Positions 1 through 8,265 of a stretch of 46,828 nt of DNA are shown piece by piece. Position 1 is the first letter of the stretch; every line of letters starts with the position of its first letter. A program made the position numbers and the translations under genes. The stretch is taken from the NCBI GenBank assembly GCA_022796015.1, contig JAAWHU010000020.1, positions 1 through 46,828 of the forward strand, in the 5' to 3' direction. Under the pieces are notes generated by a model, which ran no database searches, was not told where the DNA came from, and worked only from the letters and a program-made list of their open reading frames with translations. Source of the DNA: Hungatella sp. (GTDB lineage: Bacteria > Bacillota > Clostridia > Lachnospirales > Lachnospiraceae).

Positions 1-101
1 GGCCCTCCTGTTTTTTATGGTCTCAGCTCCATGGTGTAATGGCTTTTCCTGGAATATATTGTCAGAATATTCAGCCAAGTTTTGAGTTTCGCAAACGCCT
101 A
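1..101 (+). repeat. dispersed palindromic repeat, copy A (left part outside window)
   Basis: This stretch matches 13635-13776 and 41955-42090 through most of its length. Shared blocks are TATGGTCTCA, ATGGTG, TTTTCCTG, TCAGAATATTCAGCCAAG and TTTTGAGTTTCGCAAA. Only the right part is visible, because the window starts inside the element. The right end lies 35 bases before the uridine kinase start. The TTGAGT in the arm resembles a -35 hexamer, but I see no convincing -10 at the right distance. Confidence 0.85.
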
Positions 102-135
102 GTAAGAATACAGAAGGTAAGGAGAGGGGCAGAAG

Positions 136-762
136 ATGGATACTGTGATCATCGGGATTGCCGGGGGCACGGGCTCCGGTAAATCTACATTTACCAACCG
201 TTTAAAGGAAGCTTTTCGAGATGATGTGGCAGTGCTGTATTATGATAATTATTACCGGGTTCAGGATAACATCCCTTTTGAAGAACGCAAAAAGGTGAAC
301 TATGATCACCCGGACGCATTTGAGACCGAGCTTTTGCTTGAGCAGCTTTGGGACTTAAAAGAGGGGAAGACCATAGCCTGCCCGCTTTATGATTTTTCCC
401 GCCACAACCGGTCTGACCAGCTGGTGATGGTGGAGCCCAGAAAAGTGATTCTTTTGGAGGGGATCCTGGTTCTGGCAGATGAAAGGCTGAGAAAGCTCAT
501 GGATATTAAGGTCTATGTGGAGGCTGATGCAGACGAGAGAATCTTAAGAAGAGTGATCCGGGATGTGAAGGAGCGGGGAAGGGATATTGAGGGCGTGGCA
601 GAGCAGTACCTTGCCACCGTAAAGCCGATGCACTACCTGTATGTGGAACCTACCAGGGCCCTGGCGGATATTGTGATCAACAGCGGAATGAACCAGGTGG
701 CCTTTGAACTGGTGAGGAATAATATCGAAAAGATTATAAAGAGTGCGGATCATAAGAAATGA
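136..762 (+). CDS. udk: uridine kinase
   Basis: The 208-residue product is a P-loop nucleoside kinase that phosphorylates uridine and cytidine to UMP and CMP in pyrimidine salvage, in the cytoplasm. The Walker A motif GGTGSGKST lies at residues 10-18. The family's substrate-site YYDNYY and the later YDHPDAF and YDFSRHNR blocks follow, and ILLEGILVL is the family's strand near the Walker B region. The length fits bacterial Udk proteins. The start has a purine-rich ribosome-binding site (AAGGAGAGGGGC) just upstream. The gene stands alone between a dispersed repeat and a structured terminator. Some relatives are annotated as phosphoribulokinase/uridine kinase-like proteins, so substrate range is a family-level inference. 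Confidence 0.92.
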   Translation: MDTVIIGIAGGTGSGKSTFTNRLKEAFRDDVAVLYYDNYYRVQDNIPFEERKKVNYDHPDAFETELLLEQLWDLKEGKTIACPLYDFSRHNRSDQLVMVEPRKVILLEGILVLADERLRKLMDIKVYVEADADERILRRVIRDVKERGRDIEGVAEQYLATVKPMHYLYVEPTRALADIVINSGMNQVAFELVRNNIEKIIKSADHKK

Positions 763-820
763 GCGGAGGGAATCCTGAAAGGCCTGCCAGTGGCTTTGCA
801 GAACCAGGAGAAACTATTAG

Positions 821-900
821 GGGGAGCATCTTTCTTACAGCTCATTTCGTTAGAGCCGCCGGAATTGCCGCCTTGTGAGAATAGAGCTCCCCTCTTTTTT
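821..900 (+). terminator. nested-stem terminator between convergent udk and threonine aldolase
   Basis: A 7-bp closing stem GGGGAGC (821-827) / GCTCCCC (886-892) is followed by a T run (895-900). Inside it, TTCTTACA can pair with TGTGAGAA with one G-U pair, and two small hairpins (GCTC/GAGC and CGG/CCG) can form. It terminates udk on the plus strand. On the minus strand the same hairpin directly follows the aldolase stop but lacks a clean T run. The 72-nt span and 7-bp closing helix recall a tRNA, but there is no T-loop sequence. Confidence 0.75.
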
Positions 901-1921
901 AAAGGCTGCGGATAAACTCCACAAATTCCCGGACCCCTGCCTCGGTAGTAGCCCAGGAGGTGACAAGGCGGATGGCAGAGTGGGTCTCGTCAATCCGTCT
1001 GTCCATGTTAAAGGTAAAGTGCTGCTTAAGGGTTTCGATGATCTGGTCAGAGAAAATCGGGAACAGCTGGTTGGTCATGGAATCATAGGCAAAGGAAAAG
1101 CCCTGTTCGGTCAGAGCGTCCCGAAGCATGGAGGCCATGGCGTTGGCGTGGCGGGCCATGTCATAGAACAGATGATCCCGGAACAGCTCCTCGAACTGGA
1201 TTCCCAAAAGCCATCCTTTGGCCAGCATGGCTCCTCTCTGCTTTATCATAAACCGAAAATCCGGTTTCAGCCTGTCGCAGGTGATTATGAGAGCTTCTCC
1301 GAAGAGGGCTCCGTTCTTGGTTCCCCCGATGTAGAATACATCTGTCAGGCGGGCAATATCCTCTAAGGTTAAGTCATTGACCGGGCTTGTAAGAGCCGCT
1401 CCCATGCGGGCTCCGTCCATAAACAGATAGAGGTCATGAAGCCGGCAGAAGCGGGACAGGGCTTCCAGCTCTGCCTTGGTGTACTGAGTTCCGATCTCCG
1501 TGGAATTGGAGATGTAGACCATCTTGGGCTGAACCATATGTTCGTCTGTATGGAAATCAAGAACCTCCTGAACCAGAGCGGGAGTCAGCTTGCCGTCAGC
1601 GGCAGGCACAGAGAGAACCTTGTGTCCCGTAGCCTCGATGGCGCCTGTCTCGTGAACATTAATATGGCCGGTGGATGGAGAGATCACGGCCTGATAGGGG
1701 CGCAGGGCGGCGGAGATGGTGATAAGGTTGGTCTGGGTGCCGCCTACTATGATATGAATGTCCGCTTCCCGGCAGTTAATCTCCTCTTTTATTAACTCTA
1801 TGGCATGGTTTGTGTGGGCGTCTAAGCTGTAGCCTGTGTTCTGGATCAGGTTGGCCTCCAACATGGCCTGAAGAATCCGGGGATGGGCCCCCTCGCTGTA
1901 ATCATTGGTAAAGCTGTACAT
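899..1921 (-). CDS. ltaE: low-specificity threonine aldolase / beta-eliminating lyase family
   Basis: This is a 340-residue PLP enzyme of the threonine aldolase family, which cleaves L-threonine or L-allo-threonine to glycine and acetaldehyde. The fold-type I landmarks are visible: FMDGAR around residue 169 (Asp contacting the PLP ring nitrogen) and the Schiff-base lysine K202 in YIGGTKNG. HETGAIEATGHK and HINVH belong to the usual N-terminal domain. The start at 1921 was chosen because AGAGGAG lies 9 bases upstream; the frame is open for 39 more codons but those look non-coding. It is convergent with udk and divergent from the PRD regulator. Symbol by family resemblance; specificity is not provable from sequence. 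Confidence 0.88.
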   Translation of the reverse strand: MYSFTNDYSEGAHPRILQAMLEANLIQNTGYSLDAHTNHAIELIKEEINCREADIHIIVGGTQTNLITISAALRPYQAVISPSTGHINVHETGAIEATGHKVLSVPAADGKLTPALVQEVLDFHTDEHMVQPKMVYISNSTEIGTQYTKAELEALSRFCRLHDLYLFMDGARMGAALTSPVNDLTLEDIARLTDVFYIGGTKNGALFGEALIITCDRLKPDFRFMIKQRGAMLAKGWLLGIQFEELFRDHLFYDMARHANAMASMLRDALTEQGFSFAYDSMTNQLFPIFSDQIIETLKQHFTFNMDRRIDETHSAIRLVTSWATTEAGVREFVEFIRSL

Positions 1922-2097
1922 CGGTGTACTCCTCTCTTTCTTATAAGACGGTAGGAATCGGGTGTTTCCCCGTGTATTATAGCATGGCCGGTACAGGGGG
2001 GCAATGTTTATTTTCCCCCGGCTTCCCTGGCTTGACAAGGGAGAAGGGCATTCATAAAACAGATAATAATGAAAACCACGCAGAGAAAGAGGATACC

Positions 2098-4071
2098 ATG
2101 ATAAGCGAGCTGGATCAGAGAATACTGAGGATTATACTGGAGGCAAAGGAGCCGGTACCGGGCAAAAGCCTGGCCCGGCGGTGTGACATCTCCCTGGGGA
2201 CGGTCCGCAAGGAGATCGGCCTTATTAATGAGGAGGTGGCCTGCCGCGGCTTTCGGATCGAATCCAAAGCATCCATAGGGTATTCTCTTTTTGTGGAGGA
2301 TCATGAGAAGGCGGATCCCTACATCGGGCAGCTGCGCTACATCTACGGAAGGACCCGGCATATTGGAGGGCAGTCTGCTCTGGTTCAGTATTTGGTGAGA
2401 ACCTGTCTGTGTGCATCCGGATTTCTTACTGTAGATCATCTGTGTGAGGAACTGTTCTGTTCCCGGAGCACTATGATGAGGAATCTGGAGAAGGTGAGGG
2501 AGGAGATCAGGCCTTTCAGCCTCCGTCTGGTAAACCGGTCAGGAAGCCTTAAGGTGGAGGGCAATGAGTGGGATCTGCGTCAGTGCCTTCTCTACCAGCA
2601 TAAGCTCTATAATCTGGCCATGGAGGACAGCGGCCATAAAGAATATGGATTTAAGACCATGTTTTTTATGATGGATGGCATGGACCGCTACAACCAAGTG
2701 AGAAAATTACTGATCCGCGGGCTGAAGGAACAGCATGATTTTACGATTCCGGTTATGAACTTCCCAAAGCTTGTGAATTACATTCTTCTGGCGGCTTCCC
2801 GGAGGAAATGGGCCCCGGACTGCAGCTTCAGCGAGGAACAGATTCAAAGGGCAAAGGACACGGCAGAGTATGCCTTTATAAAGAGGGTTCACAAAAATCT
2901 GCCGGAACCTATCAGGAGCGCTTTTATGGAATGTGATTTTCTGGGAGCCGCCATGCTCCTTCTGTCCTTTGAGACTCAGAATTTTCATCTGATTCCGGAA
3001 GATTCCTGGGGAGGGCCTGTCTATGAGAGGCTGCGCCTGGAAATGGAAATCCTGCTGGATTTGTGGGAGAAACGGATCGGGATTTCAAGGGAGGCCATCA
3101 GCGAGGAGTCTCTTCGGGACTTTATCTGCTTTCTCTACACCCTTGAGAACCGGCAGATGTTCCATGTATATAATGATATGGAGTATCTTGGATTCGTCCG
3201 TCATAAGGGAATACGGACTATGGATATGTGTCTGTGCTTTGCCGGATTTTATGAGGAGAGACATGACGTCCGTCTCAGCCGTCAGGATACCTTAAGTGCC
3301 TTTTACCTGTTTTACCAGGCCATGACAAGCCGCAACACCTTCTGCAGGCCCCAGAGGATTCTTGTTATATCCCGATACGGCCTTTACTATGCCAAGGCCC
3401 TGGTAGCTATGATCCGGCAGCACTACGGCAGGGAGGTGGAGAACATAGAGGCCAGGGAATTCTGTGATATCAGAGAAGACGATTTTCTGGACTATGATCT
3501 GTGGATCACGGATATGAGGCGTAAACAAACCATGGAGCTTACGTCATATGCCCTTCCCACCCTTTCCGTAGACTTTTCCCTGGGACAGAACCGGTTCCCT
3601 GCCCTGGACGCTTATCTGTGGCAGATTACCCGGGAAGAGGCCCTAAAGGTGCTGGGGCCCCATCATTTTCACCATACCAAACTTCGGGATAAGGAAGAGG
3701 TCTTTGGCTGTCTTGCCGGGCTTTACGGGGAGTCGGATGAGGAACGGCAAGCCATATCCCGGCATCTTCGGGAAAATGATCTCTATATAGACATGGAACG
3801 GAACAACGGGATTGTGCTGCTGCCCATTCTTCTCTGGGAAAAGAAGAGCAGCCGGGTAGAGGTTCTTTTGAATGAGACAGAGTTTTTGTGGAACGAGTGC
3901 CGTTCCAGGATCTTCGTGTGTTATACCAGAGGCTCCTCCTGTGAGGATAACCAGGTGACCAACGATATTCTAAAGCGTTTTGTCCACGGTTCCGCGGAAA
4001 TGATGGAGGCTCTCCTCCGTTCAAAGGGAGAAGAGCCTCTTCATATCCTCTATCCCCAGGAGCTTAAGTGA
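2098..4071 (+). CDS. BglG/MtlR-type PRD transcriptional regulator of the adjacent PTS
   Basis: The 657-residue regulator starts with a winged helix (residues about 5-50, SLGTVRKEIGLIN) followed by a second Mga-like HTH (about 95-150, CSRSTMMRNLEKV). The middle (about 165-410) is helical and consistent with PRD modules. A IIB-like segment follows (about 420-505, RILVISRYGLYYAKAL). The C-terminal region resembles a IIA domain, but ERNNGIVLLP stands where the phosphorylatable His motif would be, so it is probably degenerate. Such proteins bind DNA and are tuned by PTS phosphorylation. Its likely target is the PTS operon starting at 5054. The start at 2098 is preceded by GAGG. It ends with an 8-bp convergent overlap with the deacetylase gene. 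Confidence 0.8.
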   Translation: MISELDQRILRIILEAKEPVPGKSLARRCDISLGTVRKEIGLINEEVACRGFRIESKASIGYSLFVEDHEKADPYIGQLRYIYGRTRHIGGQSALVQYLVRTCLCASGFLTVDHLCEELFCSRSTMMRNLEKVREEIRPFSLRLVNRSGSLKVEGNEWDLRQCLLYQHKLYNLAMEDSGHKEYGFKTMFFMMDGMDRYNQVRKLLIRGLKEQHDFTIPVMNFPKLVNYILLAASRRKWAPDCSFSEEQIQRAKDTAEYAFIKRVHKNLPEPIRSAFMECDFLGAAMLLLSFETQNFHLIPEDSWGGPVYERLRLEMEILLDLWEKRIGISREAISEESLRDFICFLYTLENRQMFHVYNDMEYLGFVRHKGIRTMDMCLCFAGFYEERHDVRLSRQDTLSAFYLFYQAMTSRNTFCRPQRILVISRYGLYYAKALVAMIRQHYGREVENIEAREFCDIREDDFLDYDLWITDMRRKQTMELTSYALPTLSVDFSLGQNRFPALDAYLWQITREEALKVLGPHHFHHTKLRDKEEVFGCLAGLYGESDEERQAISRHLRENDLYIDMERNNGIVLLPILLWEKKSSRVEVLLNETEFLWNECRSRIFVCYTRGSSCEDNQVTNDILKRFVHGSAEMMEALLRSKGEEPLHILYPQELK

Positions 4072-4900
4072 GCAAATAATTCTGATACTCATGGGTTCCG
4101 TAAAGGGCGTCCCGGTAATTAATAAGCTCCACATGATTATCCCGGATCCAGTCTTTTAGCTCCTGGCTGCACAGGGCCATAAGATCCACGATGCGGGCCT
4201 CGGTACAGCTGGATTCTTTCAAAATATGGTCGTCCAGATAACCGGGATGCCAGGCAGTAATGCAGATTTCCTTGGACAGCATGTCCTCGGCATTGCTCTG
4301 ATAATATTTTACGGGATCATAGGTCCTGCGCACGGCCATGGAGTCATGGTAGAGGGTTTTGTATACCGTGGCAGGCTGATTGACCATATAGATATTTAAG
4401 GGGGCAAATTCTTCTTTTGGCTTCTCTACAAAACTGCCGTCCGGGTGCATCTTTGTGCAGAAGCCGTATTTGATTCCGTACTCGCCGCAGACCTGGCGGC
4501 GGGCCTCCTCAAAGACGCCGCCCCGGCTGGAATGCGTATAGTCCGGTGCTTTGCCCAGGAGACGGATACACCGGTTCAACTGGGCCCGGCACTCTTTTAC
4601 AATCTCGTCATAATCACAAGTATCTTTCAGCTTCTGATCCTTTCGGAATTTGAACCATCCAAACTCATTTACCATAGAAGGGACTTCCTCTGGAGGCAGA
4701 ACCGGCTTTCCCCAGAAGTGGGAGTGCCAACCCACGCTCAGGAATGGATATTTTTTCAGCCGTTCTACGGCATCTTCAAATCCGGGGCAGTCAAGCATCA
4801 GATCTGCGGAGGTTACCACCCCGTTTGTCACAGCTTTCTCAAATCCCATATTGTAGGCTGTTGTGTAGCCTACGTCATCGGCACGTACAATTAATTTCAT
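4064..4900 (-). CDS. chbG: ChbG/YdjC-family carbohydrate deacetylase
   Basis: The 278-residue product belongs to the YdjC/ChbG family, metal-dependent deacetylases related to the enzyme that removes an acetyl group from chitooligosaccharides. The N-terminal RADDVGYT carries the paired Asp residues, and WHSHFWGKP and ITAWHPGYLDD supply the histidines that bind metal or act in catalysis. Two in-frame ATGs sit close together. The AGGAGG is 9 bases from the one at 4900 but only 3 from the one at 4906, so 4900 was chosen. The gene is divergent from the PTS operon across about 150 bp, which suggests that it works on the PTS substrate, possibly an acetylated amino sugar. The substrate is inferred. 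Confidence 0.85.
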   Translation of the reverse strand: MKLIVRADDVGYTTAYNMGFEKAVTNGVVTSADLMLDCPGFEDAVERLKKYPFLSVGWHSHFWGKPVLPPEEVPSMVNEFGWFKFRKDQKLKDTCDYDEIVKECRAQLNRCIRLLGKAPDYTHSSRGGVFEEARRQVCGEYGIKYGFCTKMHPDGSFVEKPKEEFAPLNIYMVNQPATVYKTLYHDSMAVRRTYDPVKYYQSNAEDMLSKEICITAWHPGYLDDHILKESSCTEARIVDLMALCSQELKDWIRDNHVELINYRDALYGTHEYQNYLLT

Positions 4901-5013
4901 TGTCATAATCCTCCTTTTTATTTTTAGTATATCTGCCCAAAGCAGAAGAAGAAAGTCAAAATTTAGTCTGTCATTAAACAAAAACATGAGAAAAAATAAA
5001 GGATAACTTTGTG

Positions 5014-5019
5014 TATAAT
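5014..5019 (+). promoter_or_regulatory. candidate -10 (TATAAT) for the PTS operon
   Basis: A perfect TATAAT lies 35 bases before the IIB start in the divergent intergenic region. The expected -35 position is an A-rich run (4991-4996) rather than TTGACA. The promoter may therefore need the PRD regulator. No sigma-54 -24/-12 pair (TGGCAC/TTGCA) was seen, unlike LevR-controlled mannose PTS operons. Confidence 0.45.
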
Positions 5020-5053
5020 GACAGCATCAAACAGCACAAGGAGGAACATGTGT

Positions 5054-5536
5054 ATGATCGTGCAATTAAGACTGGATGAGCGGCTGATTCACGGACAGAT
5101 CACCACGGCATGGTCCCGCTATCTGGATGTTCATGCCATTGTGGTGGCAAGCGACAGGCTGGCCGCCGATCAGCTGGCAAGCCAGGTGCTTCTTATGGCG
5201 GCTCCGGCAGGTAAGAAGGTGGCGGTTAAGACCATTGAAGGTGCAGTAAAGCTTCTGTCCGATCCCCGCAGCGAGAAAATGCGGATTCTGGTCATTGTGG
5301 ACAACCCGGCGGACGCACTGGCTCTGGCCAGGAGCCTGCCCATAAAGGAGATTAATCTGGCCAATTATGTGAAAAAGAAATCTCCGGACAAGACAGAGCT
5401 GGCCCGCACGGTTCGGGCAGATGCAGAGGATCTGGAGGCCTTTAAGGAGCTGGCCGGATTGGAGCTTCACCTGTATTCCCAGTTGATTCCCTCTCAGGAC
5501 CAGCTGGAAATGAAGGAGATTATTGAGAAAGCATAA
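5054..5536 (+). CDS. PTS system mannose/fructose/sorbose family, IIB component
   Basis: This 160-residue cytoplasmic phosphocarrier passes phosphate from IIA to the sugar during transport. The phosphorylated histidine is H13 in RLDERLIHGQITTAW, the family hallmark, and the rest (AADQLASQVLLMAAP, VKTIEGAVKLL) follows the usual IIB fold. The start was set at 5054 because AGGAGG lies 9 bases upstream; an in-frame ATG 6 bases earlier is too close to it. It is the first gene of IIB-IIC-IID. Sugar specificity in this family is not readable from IIB. Confidence 0.92.
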   Translation: MIVQLRLDERLIHGQITTAWSRYLDVHAIVVASDRLAADQLASQVLLMAAPAGKKVAVKTIEGAVKLLSDPRSEKMRILVIVDNPADALALARSLPIKEINLANYVKKKSPDKTELARTVRADAEDLEAFKELAGLELHLYSQLIPSQDQLEMKEIIEKA

Positions 5537-5566
5537 AGGCAAAAGAGACAGGAGGGAAAGAGAACT

Positions 5567-6361
5567 ATGTTACATGCGTTACTTATGGCATTTGTCTACT
5601 GGCTTGGCCAGTGCGCCGATGCCTACACAGGCTGGCAGACATTTACGCGCCCCATTGTGTTTGGAACCATTGCAGGAATTTTCTTCGGTGATGTGAAAAC
5701 GGGAATCATTCTGGGCGCCGAACTGGAAGCCGTCTATATGGGAGTATCATCCATAGGAGGCGAGGCGCCTTCCAACTATCAGGCGGCCACGGTTTTATGT
5801 GTGGGTTTTGTGGTATTGAGCGGCGCCGATATGGCCACGGGCCTTGCCCTGGCAGTGACCATCGGAACCCTGATCAATGCAGTCAAGCCATTTACAGAGG
5901 CTGTTAAGATTCTGTTCCATTCCCGCTTCTTAAAGCTGGCGGAGAATGGGGAGGTGAAGAAATTCCGCCGTCTGATGTGGGTGCAGATGCTCTGTGCGGA
6001 TCAGCTGATTCCCACTATGGTAGTGTTTGTCGTAGCTTTGGGAGGCAGTATGGGACTGGAAGCATTTATTACCCATTGTCCGGGATTCATCTTAAGAGGG
6101 CTCAATGCAGCCGCCGGAATGCTGGTGGTAGTGGGACTCTGCCTCACCACCCAGGCTATTTGGAACGGCGCGGCCACGGTGATGTACGTTCTTCTGGGAT
6201 TTGTACTGACGAAATTTTTAGGCCTTGGCACTCTGCCTGTGGCAGTGATGGGGATTGTTATCGCCTTCGTGTTCTTCCAGAACAGCAGCAGAATGAAGGC
6301 AGTGGAAGATAAAAGAGTGGTTGCCGCAGGTGATGAGGAAGGAGATGATTTCTTTGGCTGA
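5567..6361 (+). CDS. PTS system mannose/fructose/sorbose family, IIC component
   Basis: A 264-residue membrane subunit that forms the sugar channel together with IID. Glycine-rich hydrophobic segments run through the whole protein. The family blocks RPIVFGTIAGIFFGD, GAELEAVYMG and GGEAPSNYQAAT are clear in the first 90 residues. An AGGAGG-like site precedes the ATG. Its end overlaps the start of the IID gene, which indicates translational coupling. Confidence 0.92.
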   Translation: MLHALLMAFVYWLGQCADAYTGWQTFTRPIVFGTIAGIFFGDVKTGIILGAELEAVYMGVSSIGGEAPSNYQAATVLCVGFVVLSGADMATGLALAVTIGTLINAVKPFTEAVKILFHSRFLKLAENGEVKKFRRLMWVQMLCADQLIPTMVVFVVALGGSMGLEAFITHCPGFILRGLNAAAGMLVVVGLCLTTQAIWNGAATVMYVLLGFVLTKFLGLGTLPVAVMGIVIAFVFFQNSSRMKAVEDKRVVAAGDEEGDDFFG

Positions 6362-7172
6362 GAAGCTGACAAAGGAAGAGAAGGCTATGCTTGGAAAAGC
6401 GTTTCAGTATTCATTGGGCACCAACATGGCCAGCAGTAAGGTAAGTATGCAGTCCAAATGCTTTGCCATGGCCATGTCGCCGGGGCTGGAGCTATTCTAC
6501 AAGGACAATCCGGAGGGAAGGAAAAAGGCATTTTACCGCCATGCCAGCGAATTTTTCAATACGCATCAGGTGTTTTTAGGGCTTCTTGTAGGCATCGCCC
6601 TGGCTATGGAGAAAAAGAATGCAGAGGGGAATGAAGATATCAGTGAATCCATCTCGTCCCTGAAGGCCTCTCTCATGGGCCCCACGGCCGGAATCGGTGA
6701 TTCTTTCTTCTTTAACTGCTACCGGGTGATTATTGCCGGTGTCTGCATCGGTCTGTGCGCCGGCGGAAGTCCGGTGGGTGTTATTGGGTTTATACTGTTT
6801 TATGGATGCGCTCTGCTGGCTTACAAATATCTGTTTATGACGGCCGGCTACAAATATGGTACCTCTCTGATTACCACTGCTTTTGAGAGAGGAATCATAC
6901 CCATTCTCACTGAGGCGGCAGGACTTTTGGGCGCTGTCATGGTAGGTGCCTTGGTGGCCAGCAATGTGAATATTAAAGTCGCTTTGGAGCCGGTGATCGG
7001 CGGGGCTGCGGTGTCCTTCCAGCAGATGTTAGATACCATCTGTCCGGGAATCTTAAGCATCCTTTTGTGGGGATGGAGCTTCAGCCGCATTCAGAAGAGC
7101 TGGTCCCCCACAAAGCTGATCTTTGTGATCATGGGGGCATGTATTGTGCTGGCACTTTTCGGTATTTTCTAG
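6345..7172 (+). CDS. PTS system mannose/fructose/sorbose family, IID component
   Basis: A 275-residue IID subunit that partners IIC in the membrane. The start of the mature-like sequence (LTKEEKAMLGKAFQYSLG), the FYKDNPEGRKKAFYRH block and LMGPTAGIGDSFFF are typical. The C-terminus is hydrophobic. The exact start is uncertain: ATG 6333, ATG 6345 and TTG 6354 are all in frame, and GGAG at 6341-6344 lies 9 bases before the TTG, making that an attractive alternative. All options overlap the IIC stop at 6361. A strong hairpin follows the stop. Confidence 0.9.
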   Translation: MISLAEKLTKEEKAMLGKAFQYSLGTNMASSKVSMQSKCFAMAMSPGLELFYKDNPEGRKKAFYRHASEFFNTHQVFLGLLVGIALAMEKKNAEGNEDISESISSLKASLMGPTAGIGDSFFFNCYRVIIAGVCIGLCAGGSPVGVIGFILFYGCALLAYKYLFMTAGYKYGTSLITTAFERGIIPILTEAAGLLGAVMVGALVASNVNIKVALEPVIGGAAVSFQQMLDTICPGILSILLWGWSFSRIQKSWSPTKLIFVIMGACIVLALFGIF

Positions 7173-7177
7173 GAGAT

Positions 7178-7234
7178 AACAGGTCTTTCGCACCTTGCAG
7201 TTTTGTATCCCTGTAAGGTGCTTTACCTGTTTTT
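7178..7234 (+). terminator. internal terminator/attenuator after IID
   Basis: Two stacked stems, AACAGGT (7178-7184) / ACCTGTT (7225-7231) and GCACCTTGCAG (7190-7200) / CTGTAAGGTGC (7211-7221, one G-U pair), end in a short T run. This is a good intrinsic terminator placed inside the PTS gene cluster. It should reduce transcription of the MBL hydrolase, IIA and MATE genes relative to IIBCD. Confidence 0.75.
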
Positions 7235-7272
7235 AGCAGTAAAATCTGACACGGGAAAAGAAGGAGGAATCA

Positions 7273-8265
7273 ATGATGCAGGAACCGAGGCCGATTCATT
7301 CGGAACTGAAATCAAAAAGGATAGTGTGGGAGACAGAACACCCGATTCGCTGGTCATTTATGAAAATACTCAGAGAATACAGTACTTTAAAAGAATTTTA
7401 TCCGGAGATCAACCCATATGTGGAGGCTTACCGGTTCCGGGACAATCTGTACTGCCTCTATAGCGACAGCCTGGATGGAGCAGGGGATCCATGGATGTAT
7501 GTAATCAACGGACCCGAAAGATGTATGTTGATTGATACGGGATTTGGCGTAGGGGATCTGAGAGGTCTTGTCCGCAGACTGGTGGGAGAGAAACCTATCA
7601 TTGTGGCCAATACCCATGCTCATTATGACCATGCTTATGGAAATGCACAATTTGAGCGGTGCTACTGCCACAAAAACGAGACACACCGCATGAAAGAGAA
7701 AAATAATCCTCATATCTGGGATTACCTCTTTGATGAAAAAGGAAATCCTAAATGGACTATGTTTGACAAAGAAGATCTTATTCAATGGCATCCTTATGAG
7801 ATCGTGGGAGTGGAGGATGGCCATCTGTTTGATCTGGGAAACGGTTATATGGTGGAAGCAGTACTTATGCCAGGGCATACACCGGGACAGTGTGCTTACT
7901 ATGATCATCAGAACCACACTATTTTTATAGGCGACACCACAGGGATCGGCAAAACATTTCCCGGAGAACCTTATGAGGATTTCTGCAGCGTGGAAGCCAT
8001 GCATGATGCTCTTGTAAAATTAAAACCTCGTTTTGAAGAGATCCAGGGTGTATTTCCCGGTCACGGGATGCTTGATCAGACCAACCTGGTGCTCCAGTAT
8101 CTTCTGGATGCAACAGAGGCAGTCTTAAAGAATCCAGAGAATTACGATGAAAAAAAACTTCGCACCTTCGGAAAAGGAGAGAAACGGGAAGTGTGCATGA
8201 AATATATTTATCAGGGAACAGGTCTCCGCTATAACTTAGACAATGTATGGAGGAAAAGACAATGA
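7273..8265 (+). CDS. MBL-fold metallo-hydrolase
   Basis: The 330-residue protein is a metallo-beta-lactamase-fold hydrolase with the complete two-metal ligand set: THAHYDH (H115, H117, D119, H120), H202 in MPGHTPG, D221 in GDTTG and H264 in FPGHG. The family includes thioesterases, lactonases, phosphodiesterases and glyoxalase II, so the reaction cannot be named. The first 45 residues precede the fold and may be a specificity extension. AGGAGG lies 5 and 8 bases before the tandem ATG codons at 7273 and 7276. It sits between IID and IIA, and its stop overlaps the IIA start as ATGA, so it is tied to the PTS pathway. A role in processing the imported sugar or a derived lactone or ester is inference. 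Confidence 0.85.
   Translation: MMQEPRPIHSELKSKRIVWETEHPIRWSFMKILREYSTLKEFYPEINPYVEAYRFRDNLYCLYSDSLDGAGDPWMYVINGPERCMLIDTGFGVGDLRGLVRRLVGEKPIIVANTHAHYDHAYGNAQFERCYCHKNETHRMKEKNNPHIWDYLFDEKGNPKWTMFDKEDLIQWHPYEIVGVEDGHLFDLGNGYMVEAVLMPGHTPGQCAYYDHQNHTIFIGDTTGIGKTFPGEPYEDFCSVEAMHDALVKLKPRFEEIQGVFPGHGMLDQTNLVLQYLLDATEAVLKNPENYDEKKLRTFGKGEKREVCMKYIYQGTGLRYNLDNVWRKRQ

Noticed and set aside
821..893. tRNA gene
   Set aside because: A 72-nt span with a 7-bp closing helix suggested one, but on neither strand is there a GTTCRANYC T-loop, a D-loop or an anticodon stem at the right place.
875..1366. Plus-strand open frame of 163 codons across the terminator and the aldolase gene
   Set aside because: It is antisense to a clear threonine aldolase and starts in the terminator hairpin; it has no recognisable domain.
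4900..5053. Sigma-54 promoter for the mannose-family PTS
   Set aside because: No TGGC-N8-TTGC-type -24/-12 pair is present and the regulator is not LevR-like with an AAA+ domain.
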